From the NCBI GenBank assembly GCA_020629415.1, contig JAHDDL010000007.1, forward strand, positions 64,290 to 111,574: a DNA stretch of 47,285 nt, in the 5' to 3' direction. The stretch comes from Maribacter sp. (GTDB taxonomy: Bacteria; Bacteroidota; Bacteroidia; Flavobacteriales; Flavobacteriaceae). The notes under the pieces are model-generated. The model saw only the letters and a list, made by a program, of their open reading frames with translations. It did not search any database and was not told the origin of the DNA. Position numbers and translations under genes: made by a program. Shown piece after piece: positions 28,013 through 36,523 of this stretch. Within the stretch, counting starts at the first letter, position 1. Each line of letters opens with the position of its first letter.

Positions 28013-28983
28013 ATTTTATTTGGATTAAATGCTGCAATAATCTGTAATGCAACTTTTAGTGCTTGTGTTCCTTGTTTTAAACTTACTACAGGCGTTGAAT
28101 TATTTGTAATAGCAACCGCAAAAGACTCTAGCTCATCTAAAATGGCGTTATTGGTCTCAATGGACGGATTTTCAAAATAAATCTGTTTTTTAACGCCTTC
28201 CGCATTTTGTAAGATCATATCAAAATCACCCGGTTCTTTTGGGGCATCTTTCATTTTTACGACCTCAACTTTCTTTTCAAGAAAATCAACGGATATATAC
28301 GCGTCTTTTTGAAAAAATCTGGATTTTCTCATATTCTTTAAAGAAATTCTACTGGCCGTTAAATTTGCTACGCAACCATTTGCGAACTCTAAGCGTGCGT
28401 TTGCAATATCCGGTGATTGACTAATGACCGAAACACCGCTGGCATTTACCTGTACCACTTCAGAATTAACAACACTTAATATAGCGTCGATATCATGAAT
28501 CATTAAATCAAGAACTACAGGTACATCTGTGCCTCTAGGATTAAATTCTGCCAATCTATGTGCCTCAATGAACATTGGTTCTTTTATGGCCTGTTTTACG
28601 GAAGTAAACGCAGGGTTAAAACGTTCTACATGACCCACTTGTCCTTTAATGCCATATTCTTTTTCTAAGGCCAGTAATGAATTAGCTTCCTCTAAGGTAT
28701 GGGTAATAGGTTTTTCAATAAATATATGCTTACTTTTCTCAATTGCTTTCTTTGCACAATCATAATGAGAAAGGGTAGGGGTTACAATATCTACAACATC
28801 AACGGCATTAATGAGATCATCAAGATTTTGGAAATAAGTATAACCAAATTCAGAACTAACCTTTTCGCCATTAGAACTGTCCGCATCGTAAAAACCGACA
28901 AGTTCATATTTTTGAGATTCTTTTAGAAGTCTAAGATGTATCTTGCCTAAATGCCCAGCTCCTAAAACACCAACTTTTAACAT
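28009..28983 (-). CDS. Gfo/Idh/MocA family oxidoreductase
   Basis: A 324-aa Rossmann-fold oxidoreductase. The nucleotide-binding loop is GVLGAGHLGKIHLRLL (about residues 4-19), and the conserved E-K-P stretch reads IFIEKPITHTLEEAN. This family reduces or oxidises sugars, inositols or related hydroxy compounds, with NAD(P) as cofactor. The substrate here is not evident. It is the first gene of the minus-strand operon; a TAnnTTTG element precedes it by 16 bases. The operon continues into a 3-hydroxybutyryl-CoA dehydrogenase, which gives no clear functional hint. Confidence 0.88.
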   Translation of the reverse strand: MLKVGVLGAGHLGKIHLRLLKESQKYELVGFYDADSSNGEKVSSEFGYTYFQNLDDLINAVDVVDIVTPTLSHYDCAKKAIEKSKHIFIEKPITHTLEEANSLLALEKEYGIKGQVGHVERFNPAFTSVKQAIKEPMFIEAHRLAEFNPRGTDVPVVLDLMIHDIDAILSVVNSEVVQVNASGVSVISQSPDIANARLEFANGCVANLTASRISLKNMRKSRFFQKDAYISVDFLEKKVEVVKMKDAPKEPGDFDMILQNAEGVKKQIYFENPSIETNNAILDELESFAVAITNNSTPVVSLKQGTQALKVALQIIAAFNPNKI

Positions 28984-28998
28984 TTATTTCGTTTTCCT

Positions 28999-29006
28999 CA
29001 AAAATA
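28999..29006 (-). promoter_or_regulatory. -7 promoter element for the seven-gene operon
   Basis: TATTTTTG on the minus strand, an exact TAnnTTTG match, 16 bases upstream of the Gfo/Idh start. It is the only such element seen upstream of the seven tightly spaced genes that end at 22785. Confidence 0.5.
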
Positions 29007-29103
29007 CGCATAGTTAGGTACTTTTATCCTATGCAGTATTTCAAATTTGGAAAAAAATAAGGATAAGTTTTTGCTTGTACTACCATCATATAAAGAACTT
29101 TGT

Positions 29104-29111
29104 TAACTTTG
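29104..29111 (+). promoter_or_regulatory. -7 promoter element for pcm
   Basis: TAACTTTG, an exact TAnnTTTG match, 19 bases before the TTG start of pcm. It supports this start and suggests a very short leader. Confidence 0.5.
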
Positions 29112-29130
29112 AGGTACAAACCGACTACCA

Positions 29131-29772
29131 TTGAAAGATACCTTAAAACACAGGGGAATGCGCAATCATTTAGCGCAAGTATTGATAGACAAAGGAATAG
29201 CCGATAAAAAGGTTTTGGACGCCGTAAGGGAAATACCTAGGCATTTATTTATGGAGAGTAGTTTTGAGGGGCATGCTTATCAAAACAAAGCATTTCCTAT
29301 AGCTGCCAATCAAACAATTTCTCATCCGTACACGGTTGCATTTCAAACTGAATTGTTAGAATTGGAACCAGGGCAAAAAGTTTTGGAAATTGGCACGGGT
29401 AGCGGTTACCAAACAGCGGTACTTCTAAAATTAAAAGTTAAGGTCTATACTGTTGAAAGACAGTTAGAGTTGTTTAAAAAAACCAGCATCTTTTTTAAAA
29501 AAATGGGTTACAGGCCAAAGCAGGTAATTTTTGGCGATGGATATAAAGGATTGCCAAAGGAAGCTCCATTTGATAGAATTATTGTAACCGCTGGTGCACC
29601 AGAAGTACCCAAAGCTTTGTTATCTCAGTTGAAAGTTGGCGGTAGATTGGTAATACCAATTGGTTTTGAAGAACAAATAATGACTTTGTTCGTTAGAACT
29701 ACGGAAAAAGAATTTTCAAAGACGGAGTACGGTTCGTTTAGATTTGTACCGTTATTGGAGAATAAGAATTAG
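29131..29772 (+). CDS. pcm: Pcm, protein-L-isoaspartate O-methyltransferase
   Basis: Repairs aged proteins by methylating isoaspartyl residues with S-adenosylmethionine. The 213-aa protein has the pcm stretches FPIAANQTISHPYTVAFQTELL (broken: FPIAANQTISHP then YTVAFQTELL), VLEIGTGSGYQTAVL (SAM binding) and DRIIVTAGAPEVPKAL. The start codon is TTG at 29131, giving LKDTLKHRGMRN; the homologous start in relatives usually reads MKDT, so this non-ATG start is credible. A later ATG (after RG) would cut into the conserved N-terminus. The stop overlaps the convergent smpB stop by 4 bases. Confidence 0.95.
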   Translation: MKDTLKHRGMRNHLAQVLIDKGIADKKVLDAVREIPRHLFMESSFEGHAYQNKAFPIAANQTISHPYTVAFQTELLELEPGQKVLEIGTGSGYQTAVLLKLKVKVYTVERQLELFKKTSIFFKKMGYRPKQVIFGDGYKGLPKEAPFDRIIVTAGAPEVPKALLSQLKVGGRLVIPIGFEEQIMTLFVRTTEKEFSKTEYGSFRFVPLLENKN

Positions 29773-30230
29773 CCGTTAAAATTTTTCTTTATACGATCAA
29801 GATCTCTCTTGTTATCGCGATCTTTAATAGATTCTCTTTTGTCGTAAAGTTTTTTACCTTTTGCCAATGCAATTTGCATTTTGGCAAATCCTCTTTCATT
29901 GACAAAAACGCGTAGTGGAACAATCGTTAAACCAGAAGTATTTACTTCCTTGCTAAGTTTTTTTAATTCTCTTCTTTGTAAGAGTAATTTTCGTTCTGCC
30001 TTTGGTTTATGGTTAAAGTGAGATGCATGGGAATATTCATCAATTTGCATATTTATTACAAAAAGCTCCTCTTTATCATTAAATTCACAAAAACTTTCTG
30101 AAATAGACGCTCGTCCTTCCCTAATGGCCTTGATTTCGGTACCTGCTAATACGATACCTGCTGTATATTTATCTAAAAGCTCATATTCAAAACGAGCTCT
30201 TTTGTTCTTAATGTTTATAGTATTCTGCAT
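29769..30230 (-). CDS. smpB: SmpB, SsrA-binding protein
   Basis: Partner of tmRNA in the rescue of stalled ribosomes. The protein from ATG 30228-30230 is 153 aa and begins MQNTINIKNKRARFEYELLD, then TAGIVLAGTEIKAIREGRASI and AERKLLLQRRELKKLS, all diagnostic. The C-terminal basic tail (KGKKLYDKRESIKDRDNKRD) is complete. An in-frame upstream extension exists, but family starts agree with 30230. TACTTTTG on the minus strand lies only 7 bases upstream, so the mRNA may begin at or within a few bases of the start codon. Confidence 0.96.
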   Translation of the reverse strand: MQNTINIKNKRARFEYELLDKYTAGIVLAGTEIKAIREGRASISESFCEFNDKEELFVINMQIDEYSHASHFNHKPKAERKLLLQRRELKKLSKEVNTSGLTIVPLRVFVNERGFAKMQIALAKGKKLYDKRESIKDRDNKRDLDRIKKNFNG

Positions 30231-30236
30231 CACAAG

Positions 30237-30244
30237 CAAAAGTA
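30237..30244 (-). promoter_or_regulatory. -7 promoter element for smpB
   Basis: TACTTTTG on the minus strand, an exact TAnnTTTG match. Its last base lies 7 bases from the smpB ATG, so the transcript could be leaderless. Confidence 0.45.
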
Positions 30245-30310
30245 ATAACATTTCAATGAATGTCTTATACTTTTAAAATTTATTGCTAACTATATAAATT
30301 GTTGTTAGTA

Positions 30311-30853
30311 TTAATCCGGGCAGTTACAATTAAAAATCAATTTTTCAACAGAAGGTGTACCGTTAATAATTTTAACTATAAATAACGTACCATTTTCGCT
30401 ATCCTCAATGTCATAATACTTTTGTTCGTCAATTAACTTATTGACAAATTCAGGAGTAGTGTTACTGTGACCTACTATTAGGACATTGTTGTTTAAATTA
30501 TCGGCCTTAAATTGTGCAATATCAATGGTGCTTGGGTCGTAGTACTGTACATCTATATTTTGTTTGACCGATGTAGGTGCTGCCGTCATTGCCGTTCTAT
30601 TGTAGTCAGTTGAGTAAATGGCGTTAAGTTCCGTGTCTGCAAGAATTTCTGCCCAGTGCATAGCTCTTCCTAATCCTTTTTGGTTAAGTTCTGGATCAGG
30701 ATCGTCTGGATTGTTTCTATTTTTTTCGGCATGTCTAATAAGATAAAATGTCGAAATTGATGTTTGTTCTTGCGCTGTATCATTTACTGGCTCATCTTTG
30801 CAAGAAAGATTGATTGCTAGAAATATTAAAAGAACAATTTTTAATGCTTTCAT
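30311..30853 (-). CDS. histidine phosphatase family lipoprotein
   Basis: A 180-aa lipoprotein with a signal ending in LAINLSC. The mature part has the R40-H41-A-E motif of the histidine phosphatase (phosphoglycerate mutase-like) superfamily, where H41 would take the phosphate, and a second His in VLIVGHSNTTPE. The ALNQKG-like ELNQKGLGRAMHWA and AIYSTDYNRTAMTA stretches also fit. It is predicted to act outside the inner membrane as a phosphatase on an unknown substrate; size and location do not suit a glycolytic mutase. The gene lies alone between smpB and the divergent PorP/SprF gene. Confidence 0.88.
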   Translation of the reverse strand: MKALKIVLLIFLAINLSCKDEPVNDTAQEQTSISTFYLIRHAEKNRNNPDDPDPELNQKGLGRAMHWAEILADTELNAIYSTDYNRTAMTAAPTSVKQNIDVQYYDPSTIDIAQFKADNLNNNVLIVGHSNTTPEFVNKLIDEQKYYDIEDSENGTLFIVKIINGTPSVEKLIFNCNCPD

Positions 30854-30937
30854 GAAATTTTGTTTGGTGTATTAATTTAATAACTAAAATTACTTCAAAA
30901 TAGTACTATAAATAGTCTATTTTTTGTTTTTTTGCAT

Positions 30938-32575
30938 ATGAAAAAAAATTGTGGGGCACTTCTTATCGGTTTTGTAGTTCTAGGTCTTAAGGCCCAAGAG
31001 GTCGTACTTCCTACTGATTTCAGGCAGCAAAATCTCACTGAATACAACAGTAGTTTAATTAATCCGGCTTATAGTTTAGATTGTAACAATCCCTCATCTG
31101 TAGCATTGTGGACTAGATGGCAATGGCAGTCTTATGACGGAGACCCAACAACGTTATTCTTAAATTATACGGCAAGGCTGAATGATGTTTCTGCCGCAGG
31201 TGTTGGTTTTTTTCAGCATAATACAGGAATTTTTCTTAATACGGGAGCTGCTCTAAATTATGCTCACACCATAGAATTAAGTGATGGAGTAATTTTAGGT
31301 GCTGGTTTAAACGTTTTCGCTTTTCAACAAAAATTAGCGGACGATCGTTTTTTTGTACCGAATCCCATACAGACCACTGCAGAAAACGACTTCATATTAC
31401 AAATGGCGCCAGGCGTTAATTTAAGTATAGACAGGTTCAATATTGGATTGGTTTCTGAAAACCTTTTCGATTATAATTTTACCTCCAACGAGCGTAACAC
31501 AAGTCCTGAAGATAGAATGTTTCAGACTTTGGTGAGCTATGATTTTCCTGTTAGTGTATTAAGTACGGATGATAACTCAGTTTTAAGACCTATGCTATAT
31601 TATAAGACTATCCCTGGGTTGGATAATCAAATAGGGCTGACTACATTATTGACGACAGATAAATATTGGGCGCAGGCCGGTTATAATAGTTTTTACGGGT
31701 TTTCCGGTGGTGTAGGTGGGCGTTTCTTTAAACGATTGTCTTTTGGTGCATTGATCGAAGTAGGAACAAGTTCAGAATTAAAAGGACAAGATCCGTCATT
31801 TGAATTGGTAACATCTTACAAACTAGGAACCTTACGTACACCAGAGGAGAAACTTGAAGAACAGTTAATTGCGGAGGAGCAAAAACGCAAACAGGATGTT
31901 TTGGTAAAACAAGAAGATAATGTAATTGTATCCAATCAATTGACAAAGGCAGAGAAATTGGCACTTAAACGAGAATCTAAGAAACAAGAGCGTTTGGCAC
32001 TTATTGAAAATAAAAGAATAAAGGATAGTATTCAAAATGCTTCAAGTAAACCAAAATTGGCCGTAAAAGAATCAAGAAGGGATATTAGAAGAAGAAAAGA
32101 TTCTATAGAGAACGCCAGGGCAGAGCAGGCTTTGGTAGCGGCCAAGGCATTGAAACAGCAAAAATTGCAAGATTCTATAGCAACGGTTAAGAAAAATGAA
32201 GCAGCTGCTTTGGCACTAGCTCAACAACAAAGGCAAGATTCTATTGCCCAAAGCCAGGCTTTGGCCATGAAAAATGAAGTAGTAAAGGTTAGGGCTGGGG
32301 AAAAATACGAGGAAGTGACAAAAGAAGGTTCCTTAGAGCCAGGTTACTACCTAATTGCCAATGTATTTGGGACTAAAAAGTATTTAGATGCTTTTATCTT
32401 AGATATGCAAAAGCGTGGAATAAATGCTAAATCATTCTTTAGACAAAAGAATAAATATAACTATGTGTATTTGGCTAAATATAATTTTATAAAGGAAGCC
32501 AGAGAAGCTAGGGACTCTAAACTAAGTGGAAAATACACTGATAAATTATGGATATTCAGGGTTACCGGAGAATAG
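30938..32575 (+). CDS. PorP/SprF-family outer membrane protein with coiled coil and SPOR-like tail
   Basis: A 545-aa protein. After the signal peptide (MKKNCGALLIGFVVLGLKAQ) residues 25-305 form a beta-barrel-like domain of the PorP/SprF family (SLINPAYSL near its start, then AGVGFFQHNTGIF, GLNVFAFQQKL and the late GGVGGRFFKRLSFGALIE). PorP/SprF proteins accompany the type IX secretion system or its gliding adhesins. Residues about 305-445 are a highly charged coiled coil with repeats of the type KDSI(E/Q)NA and QDSIA. The last 90 residues (GYYLIANVFGTKKYLDAFI then later YVYLAKYNFIKEA) resemble an SPOR-like fold. The ATG at 30938 fits the signal peptide; the upstream TTG does not. Confidence 0.88.
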   Translation: MKKNCGALLIGFVVLGLKAQEVVLPTDFRQQNLTEYNSSLINPAYSLDCNNPSSVALWTRWQWQSYDGDPTTLFLNYTARLNDVSAAGVGFFQHNTGIFLNTGAALNYAHTIELSDGVILGAGLNVFAFQQKLADDRFFVPNPIQTTAENDFILQMAPGVNLSIDRFNIGLVSENLFDYNFTSNERNTSPEDRMFQTLVSYDFPVSVLSTDDNSVLRPMLYYKTIPGLDNQIGLTTLLTTDKYWAQAGYNSFYGFSGGVGGRFFKRLSFGALIEVGTSSELKGQDPSFELVTSYKLGTLRTPEEKLEEQLIAEEQKRKQDVLVKQEDNVIVSNQLTKAEKLALKRESKKQERLALIENKRIKDSIQNASSKPKLAVKESRRDIRRRKDSIENARAEQALVAAKALKQQKLQDSIATVKKNEAAALALAQQQRQDSIAQSQALAMKNEVVKVRAGEKYEEVTKEGSLEPGYYLIANVFGTKKYLDAFILDMQKRGINAKSFFRQKNKYNYVYLAKYNFIKEAREARDSKLSGKYTDKLWIFRVTGE

Positions 32576-32636
32576 AAAGCCTAATAGTTTTCACAGGGGT
32601 AACTTTTTGTTATAGCTTTACTACCTAATTATAGAT

Positions 32637-33230
32637 TTATTTCAATTCCCTTTTAATAAGAACATCTAAATAGGTAACCGTATTCAATAAGTATTTGCGA
32701 TCCTTTGTTAAGGTAGCCATTGAAATTGCCCCTTGTATAATTGTAAATAGTTGTTTTGAGAATTGCAAAGGAGATACCGGTAGTTTAAATTCCCCGTTAT
32801 TAATGCCGTTTTCAAAAACCAAAGCAATTTTTCCTTCAATTTCCTTGACAGTTTCTTTTGCTGCAGCTGCAAGTAGTTTATTATTGTGTTGGGCATCAAT
32901 ACCAACGTTTAAAATAGGGCAACCACCCATATTCAAAGTAAAAATGTCATATTTTTTATAGAAGTTGATCAAATTATTAATTTTGTCCATGGCCTTGCCG
33001 TCAATTGACAATTGCTCGTCAATGGCAGAAAGTAATAAACTTCTATTATATTCAAAAGCAGCTAGGGCAAGTGCTTCTTTGTTTTCAAAATTACCATAAA
33101 GCGCACCTTTGGTTAAGTTGGTGGCGCCGGTTAAATCACTCATACTAGTGCCCACATATCCATGTTTGTTAAAAACAGGTGCGACAGTCTCAATAATAAA
33201 TGCAGTTGTTCTTTCGGCTTTGGTTGACAT
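32637..33230 (-). CDS. TetR/AcrR family regulator
   Basis: A 197-aa repressor-type regulator. The HTH (about residues 29-50) reads MSDLTGATNLTKGALYGNF, the usual TetR form, and the remainder is the ligand-binding helical domain with no recognisable ligand. No efflux or enzyme gene that would be an obvious target lies beside it. The upstream region contains palindromic and repeated TATACTGT boxes, so it probably regulates its own gene. Its own stop lies 61 bases from the PorP/SprF gene end (convergent). Confidence 0.92.
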   Translation of the reverse strand: MSTKAERTTAFIIETVAPVFNKHGYVGTSMSDLTGATNLTKGALYGNFENKEALALAAFEYNRSLLLSAIDEQLSIDGKAMDKINNLINFYKKYDIFTLNMGGCPILNVGIDAQHNNKLLAAAAKETVKEIEGKIALVFENGINNGEFKLPVSPLQFSKQLFTIIQGAISMATLTKDRKYLLNTVTYLDVLIKRELK

Positions 33231-33262
33231 AATAGACTGTTTTAATGCGAATATAAATAATC

Positions 33263-33284
33263 TATACTGTATGGTATATACTGT
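33263..33284. promoter_or_regulatory. probable TetR operator with repeated TATACTGT
   Basis: TATACTGT occurs at 33263-33270 and again at 33277-33284. Within this stretch ATAC-T-GTAT (33264-33272) and GTATATAC (33274-33281) are palindromic. It lies 33 to 54 bases upstream of the TetR start, where an autoregulatory operator would be expected. Confidence 0.45.
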
Positions 33285-33292
33285 TTATAAAA

Positions 33293-33325
33293 AAAAGCGT
33301 CCATATATTTTATATGAACGCTTTT
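33293..33325 (-). terminator. clpB terminator
   Basis: A 15-bp stem with one mismatch (33293-33307 with 33311-33325; AAAAGCGT pairs with ACGCTTTT) and a 3-base loop. On the minus strand it ends in a run of T. It lies 18 bases beyond the clpB stop. Confidence 0.88.
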
Positions 33326-33342
33326 CTAACAAATTAATAATA

Positions 33343-35943
33343 TTAAACCGTTATTTCTTCCTGATTTCTAAAGACCAGACCATTATCAAAAGCATCTAAC
33401 AACACAACGCTTTCAGCTTTAATTTCACCACTCAACAATGCTTTTGACATATTATTGAGTACTTCTTTTTGAATAGTTCTCTTTACAGGTCTTGCACCAA
33501 ATTGTGGGTCATATCCTTTATCCGCCAAATAATCTATAGCTTCTTCCGTGGCATCTAAAGTAATTTGCTGATTATCCAGCATTTTCTTTAAACTCTCTAG
33601 CTGAAGCTTAACAATTTCTTTAATATTATCTTTCGTTAAAGGTGTAAACATGACTATGTCATCAATTCTATTGATAAACTCCGGTCTAACGGTCTTCTTC
33701 AATAGACCTAGCACTTCAATCCTTGCGGCTTCGGTTGCACTATAAACGTCTACGGCATTTTCAAAAGTGTCTTGGATAATATCGCTACCCATATTACTGG
33801 TCATGATGATAATCGTATTTTTAAAATCTGCGACCCTTCCTTTATTATCGGTCAATCTGCCTTCATCAAGGACCTGTAATAAGATATTGAACGTATCTGG
33901 ATGTGCTTTTTCTATCTCATCCAATAATACAACTGAATATGGTCTTCTGCGTACGGCTTCAGTTAATTGTCCGCCTTCATCATAACCTACATATCCTGGA
34001 GGCGCACCTACAAGTCTACTGACCGAATGTCTTTCTTGATATTCGCTCATGTCTATTCTGGTCATGGCATTTTCATCATCAAATAAATATGATGCCAAGG
34101 TTTTTGCCAATTCAGTCTTACCTACGCCGGTTGTACCTAGAAAAAGAAAGGAACCTATAGGTTTTCTTGAATCCTGCAGGCCGGCCCTACTTCTACGTAT
34201 GGCATCTGAAACCGCCTCAATGGCCTCTTCTTGACCAACAACACGTTTATGGAGTACTTCTTCAAGCTTCAACAACTTTTCACGTTCGCTCTGCAACATT
34301 TTTGTGACAGGAATGCCGGTCCATTTAGCAACTACTTCGGCAATATCATCACTGGTTACCTCTTCTTTGATCAACGTACCGGAATGTTGCTGTTTAGCTA
34401 AATTGTCTTGTAGCTTAGTAAGGTTTTCTTGAGCTTCTTTTATTTTGCCGTATCTAATTTCCGCAACCTTGCCATAGTCACCATTTCTTTCGGCACGCTC
34501 GGCTTCGGCTTTAAAGTTTTCAATGTCCAGTTTTGTCTGTTGAATATTGTCAACTACAGATTTTTCGCTTTCCCATTGGGCAAAAATTTCATTTCGCTCT
34601 TCTTTCAAATTTGCCAAATCTAAGTTTAGAATCTGTAATTTTTGAGTGTCGTTCTCCCGCTTAATAGCTTCTATTTCAATTTCAATCTGCATAATCTTGC
34701 GGTCAAGAACATCTAATTCTTCAGGTTTGGAGTTTATTTCCATTCTAAGCTTAGAAGCGGCTTCATCCATAAGGTCAATGGCCTTATCTGGTAAAAATCT
34801 ATTGGTGATATACCTTTGTGATAATTCTACCGCAGCAATTACCGCTTCATCTTTAATGCGCACTTTATGGTGTGCTTCATATTTTTCTTTAATACCTCTA
34901 AGAATAGAAATGGCACTCTCGGTATCTGGCTGATCTACAACTACTTTTTGAAATCTTCTTTCCAGAGCTTTGTCCTTTTCAAAATACTTTTGGTACTCGT
35001 CTAATGTAGTTGCGCCAATTGATCGTAACTCGCCTCTTGCCAAAGCTGGTTTAAGAATATTGGCCGCATCCATAGCACCTTGACCTCCGCCGGCACCAAC
35101 TAAGGTATGTATTTCATCTATGAACAATATAATATTGCCATCTGCACTAACTACCTCTTTAATAACCGCTTTCAGCCGTTCTTCGAACTCGCCCTTGTAC
35201 TTTGCCCCGGCGATCAAAGCGCCCATATCTAAAGAATAAATTATTTTATCCTTTAGGTTTTCAGGAATATCTCCTTGTATAATTCTATGTGCCAAACCTT
35301 CAACGATGGCAGTTTTACCTACGCCGGGTTCACCTACAAGAATGGGGTTGTTCTTTGTACGCCTTGATAGAATTTGTAGAATTCTACGAATTTCTTCATC
35401 ACGCCCAATAACAGGATCCAGCTTGCCGCTATCTGCAAGCTCATTTAAGTTTTTTGCATACTTTTTTAAAGAATTATAGCTGTCTTCCGCACTTTGTGAA
35501 GTAACTTTTTCTCCATTGCGCAATTCATTTATGGCTGCTATTAAATGCTTTTCTGTAGCCCCTTGATCTTTTAAAATCTGGGCTATTTTACTTTTAGATT
35601 TTAATATGGCCAAAAAGAGATGTTCTATAGAAACATATTCATCTCCCATATTTTTGGCACTGATACTTGCTTCGTTTAGCGTTTTGCCGGCTTCTCTTGA
35701 AAATTGAATATCGCCGCCTTCTACTTTAGGAAAGCTTAAAAGTTCATTTTCTATGATTTGCTGAACCAATGAAAAGTTAATTCCCAATTTTTTTATTAAA
35801 AAGGGCATTACATTCTCTTCAACTTCTGTAAGCGCTTTAAAAATATGTTCGTTCTCAATTTGCTGATGTCCGTTATTTTGGGCAATCAGCTGGGCCTGTT
35901 GTATGGCCTCTTGTGATTTTATAGTAAAATTATTTATGTTCAT
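33343..35943 (-). CDS. clpB: ClpB, ATP-dependent disaggregase
   Basis: Hsp100 chaperone that pulls proteins out of aggregates with DnaK. At 866 aa it is full length. An N-terminal Clp repeat domain is followed by the first AAA+ domain with Walker A GEPGVGKT and Walker [12 protein letters not shown] long coiled-coil middle domain (about residues 400-530) with [19 protein letters not shown] is typical for ClpB and absent from ClpA/ClpC. The second AAA+ domain has [15 protein letters not shown] and [13 protein letters not shown]. It is divergent from ytxJ and has its own terminator. I see no CIRCE-like element upstream. Confidence 0.97.
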   Translation of the reverse strand: MNINNFTIKSQEAIQQAQLIAQNNGHQQIENEHIFKALTEVEENVMPFLIKKLGINFSLVQQIIENELLSFPKVEGGDIQFSREAGKTLNEASISAKNMGDEYVSIEHLFLAILKSKSKIAQILKDQGATEKHLIAAINELRNGEKVTSQSAEDSYNSLKKYAKNLNELADSGKLDPVIGRDEEIRRILQILSRRTKNNPILVGEPGVGKTAIVEGLAHRIIQGDIPENLKDKIIYSLDMGALIAGAKYKGEFEERLKAVIKEVVSADGNIILFIDEIHTLVGAGGGQGAMDAANILKPALARGELRSIGATTLDEYQKYFEKDKALERRFQKVVVDQPDTESAISILRGIKEKYEAHHKVRIKDEAVIAAVELSQRYITNRFLPDKAIDLMDEAASKLRMEINSKPEELDVLDRKIMQIEIEIEAIKRENDTQKLQILNLDLANLKEERNEIFAQWESEKSVVDNIQQTKLDIENFKAEAERAERNGDYGKVAEIRYGKIKEAQENLTKLQDNLAKQQHSGTLIKEEVTSDDIAEVVAKWTGIPVTKMLQSEREKLLKLEEVLHKRVVGQEEAIEAVSDAIRRSRAGLQDSRKPIGSFLFLGTTGVGKTELAKTLASYLFDDENAMTRIDMSEYQERHSVSRLVGAPPGYVGYDEGGQLTEAVRRRPYSVVLLDEIEKAHPDTFNILLQVLDEGRLTDNKGRVADFKNTIIIMTSNMGSDIIQDTFENAVDVYSATEAARIEVLGLLKKTVRPEFINRIDDIVMFTPLTKDNIKEIVKLQLESLKKMLDNQQITLDATEEAIDYLADKGYDPQFGARPVKRTIQKEVLNNMSKALLSGEIKAESVVLLDAFDNGLVFRNQEEITV

Positions 35944-35947
35944 TTTC

Positions 35948-35977
35948 TTTGGGTTTTAGTTTATTGTAATACTTTTG
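35948..35977 (+). promoter_or_regulatory. possible promoter for ytxJ
   Basis: TTTG (35948-35951) and TACTTTTG (35970-35977) are spaced by 18 bases, matching the -33/-7 layout of Bacteroidota promoters on the plus strand. The start of ytxJ is 124 bases downstream, which would mean a long leader. No other exact -7 element lies closer. Confidence 0.35.
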
Positions 35978-36101
35978 ATATGTATTTGTCAACAATCTTA
36001 CCAATTGAACTTACAGGACAAAATGACTGTAAATAAAAGAAATTAGGTGACAATTAGTCAGTTGTTCCTTGATGAATACACAACATTAAATTAAGAATTT
36101 T

Positions 36102-36494
36102 ATGGGAATATTTGGTGGTTTATTTGGTTCTAAAAGTGAAGGTGAAAGTGGTTCTTCCAATATACCTTGGATACCTTTAAATACCGTAGACCAACTTGGT
36201 ACAATTAAAGAAAAATCTAGTAGTAGGCCTCAGGTAATATTTAAACATTCTACAACCTGCGGTATAAGCAGAATGGTGCTCAATATGTTCAAGAGTAGTT
36301 ACAGTTTGCAAGATGGGCAAATGGATCTTTACTTTTTAGATTTGTTGGCTAATAGAGACGTGTCCAATGCCGTAGCATCAAAGTTTGGGGTAATGCATCA
36401 ATCTCCTCAATTATTGATCATAAAAAATGGAGTAGTGGTTATGCATGATTCTCATGGTGCAATATCAGATATTAACTTAGAGAAATACGTTTAA
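36102..36494 (+). CDS. ytxJ: YtxJ-like bacillithiol system redox protein
   Basis: A 130-aa thioredoxin-fold protein of the YtxJ family, linked to bacillithiol-dependent redox balance. The active-site motif T-T-C-G-I-S is at C53 to S56, a monothiol form (Cys then Ser) like bacilliredoxins. It is followed by RMVLNMFKSS and later HQSPQLLIIKNGVVVMHDSHG, with the conserved Pro before the cis loop. The N-terminal 20 residues are glycine and serine rich (GIFGGLFGSKSEGESG) with no signal peptide. It would reduce mixed disulfides in the cytoplasm. It implies that this organism makes bacillithiol, though no bsh gene is in the window. Confidence 0.88.
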   Translation: MGIFGGLFGSKSEGESGSSNIPWIPLNTVDQLGTIKEKSSSRPQVIFKHSTTCGISRMVLNMFKSSYSLQDGQMDLYFLDLLANRDVSNAVASKFGVMHQSPQLLIIKNGVVVMHDSHGAISDINLEKYV

Positions 36495-36495
36495 A

Positions 36496-36523
36496 AAAAA
36501 AGCCCAATTCAAGGGGCTTTTTT
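36496..36523. terminator. bidirectional terminator between ytxJ and lipoprotein gene
   Basis: A 10-bp stem (36496-36505 with 36514-36523; AAAAAAGCCC and GGGCTTTTTT) and an 8-base loop. It separates convergent genes. The last two bases of the right arm are part of the stop codon of the minus-strand gene. Confidence 0.85.

Noticed and set aside
27513..28028. 171-codon open frame on the plus strand
   Set aside because: It lies entirely opposite the 3-hydroxybutyryl-CoA dehydrogenase gene, whose motifs are clear, and has no motif of its own.
30231..30251. N-terminal extension of smpB
   Set aside because: The added MLLLLLV-type residues are not typical of SmpB and overlap the -7 element.
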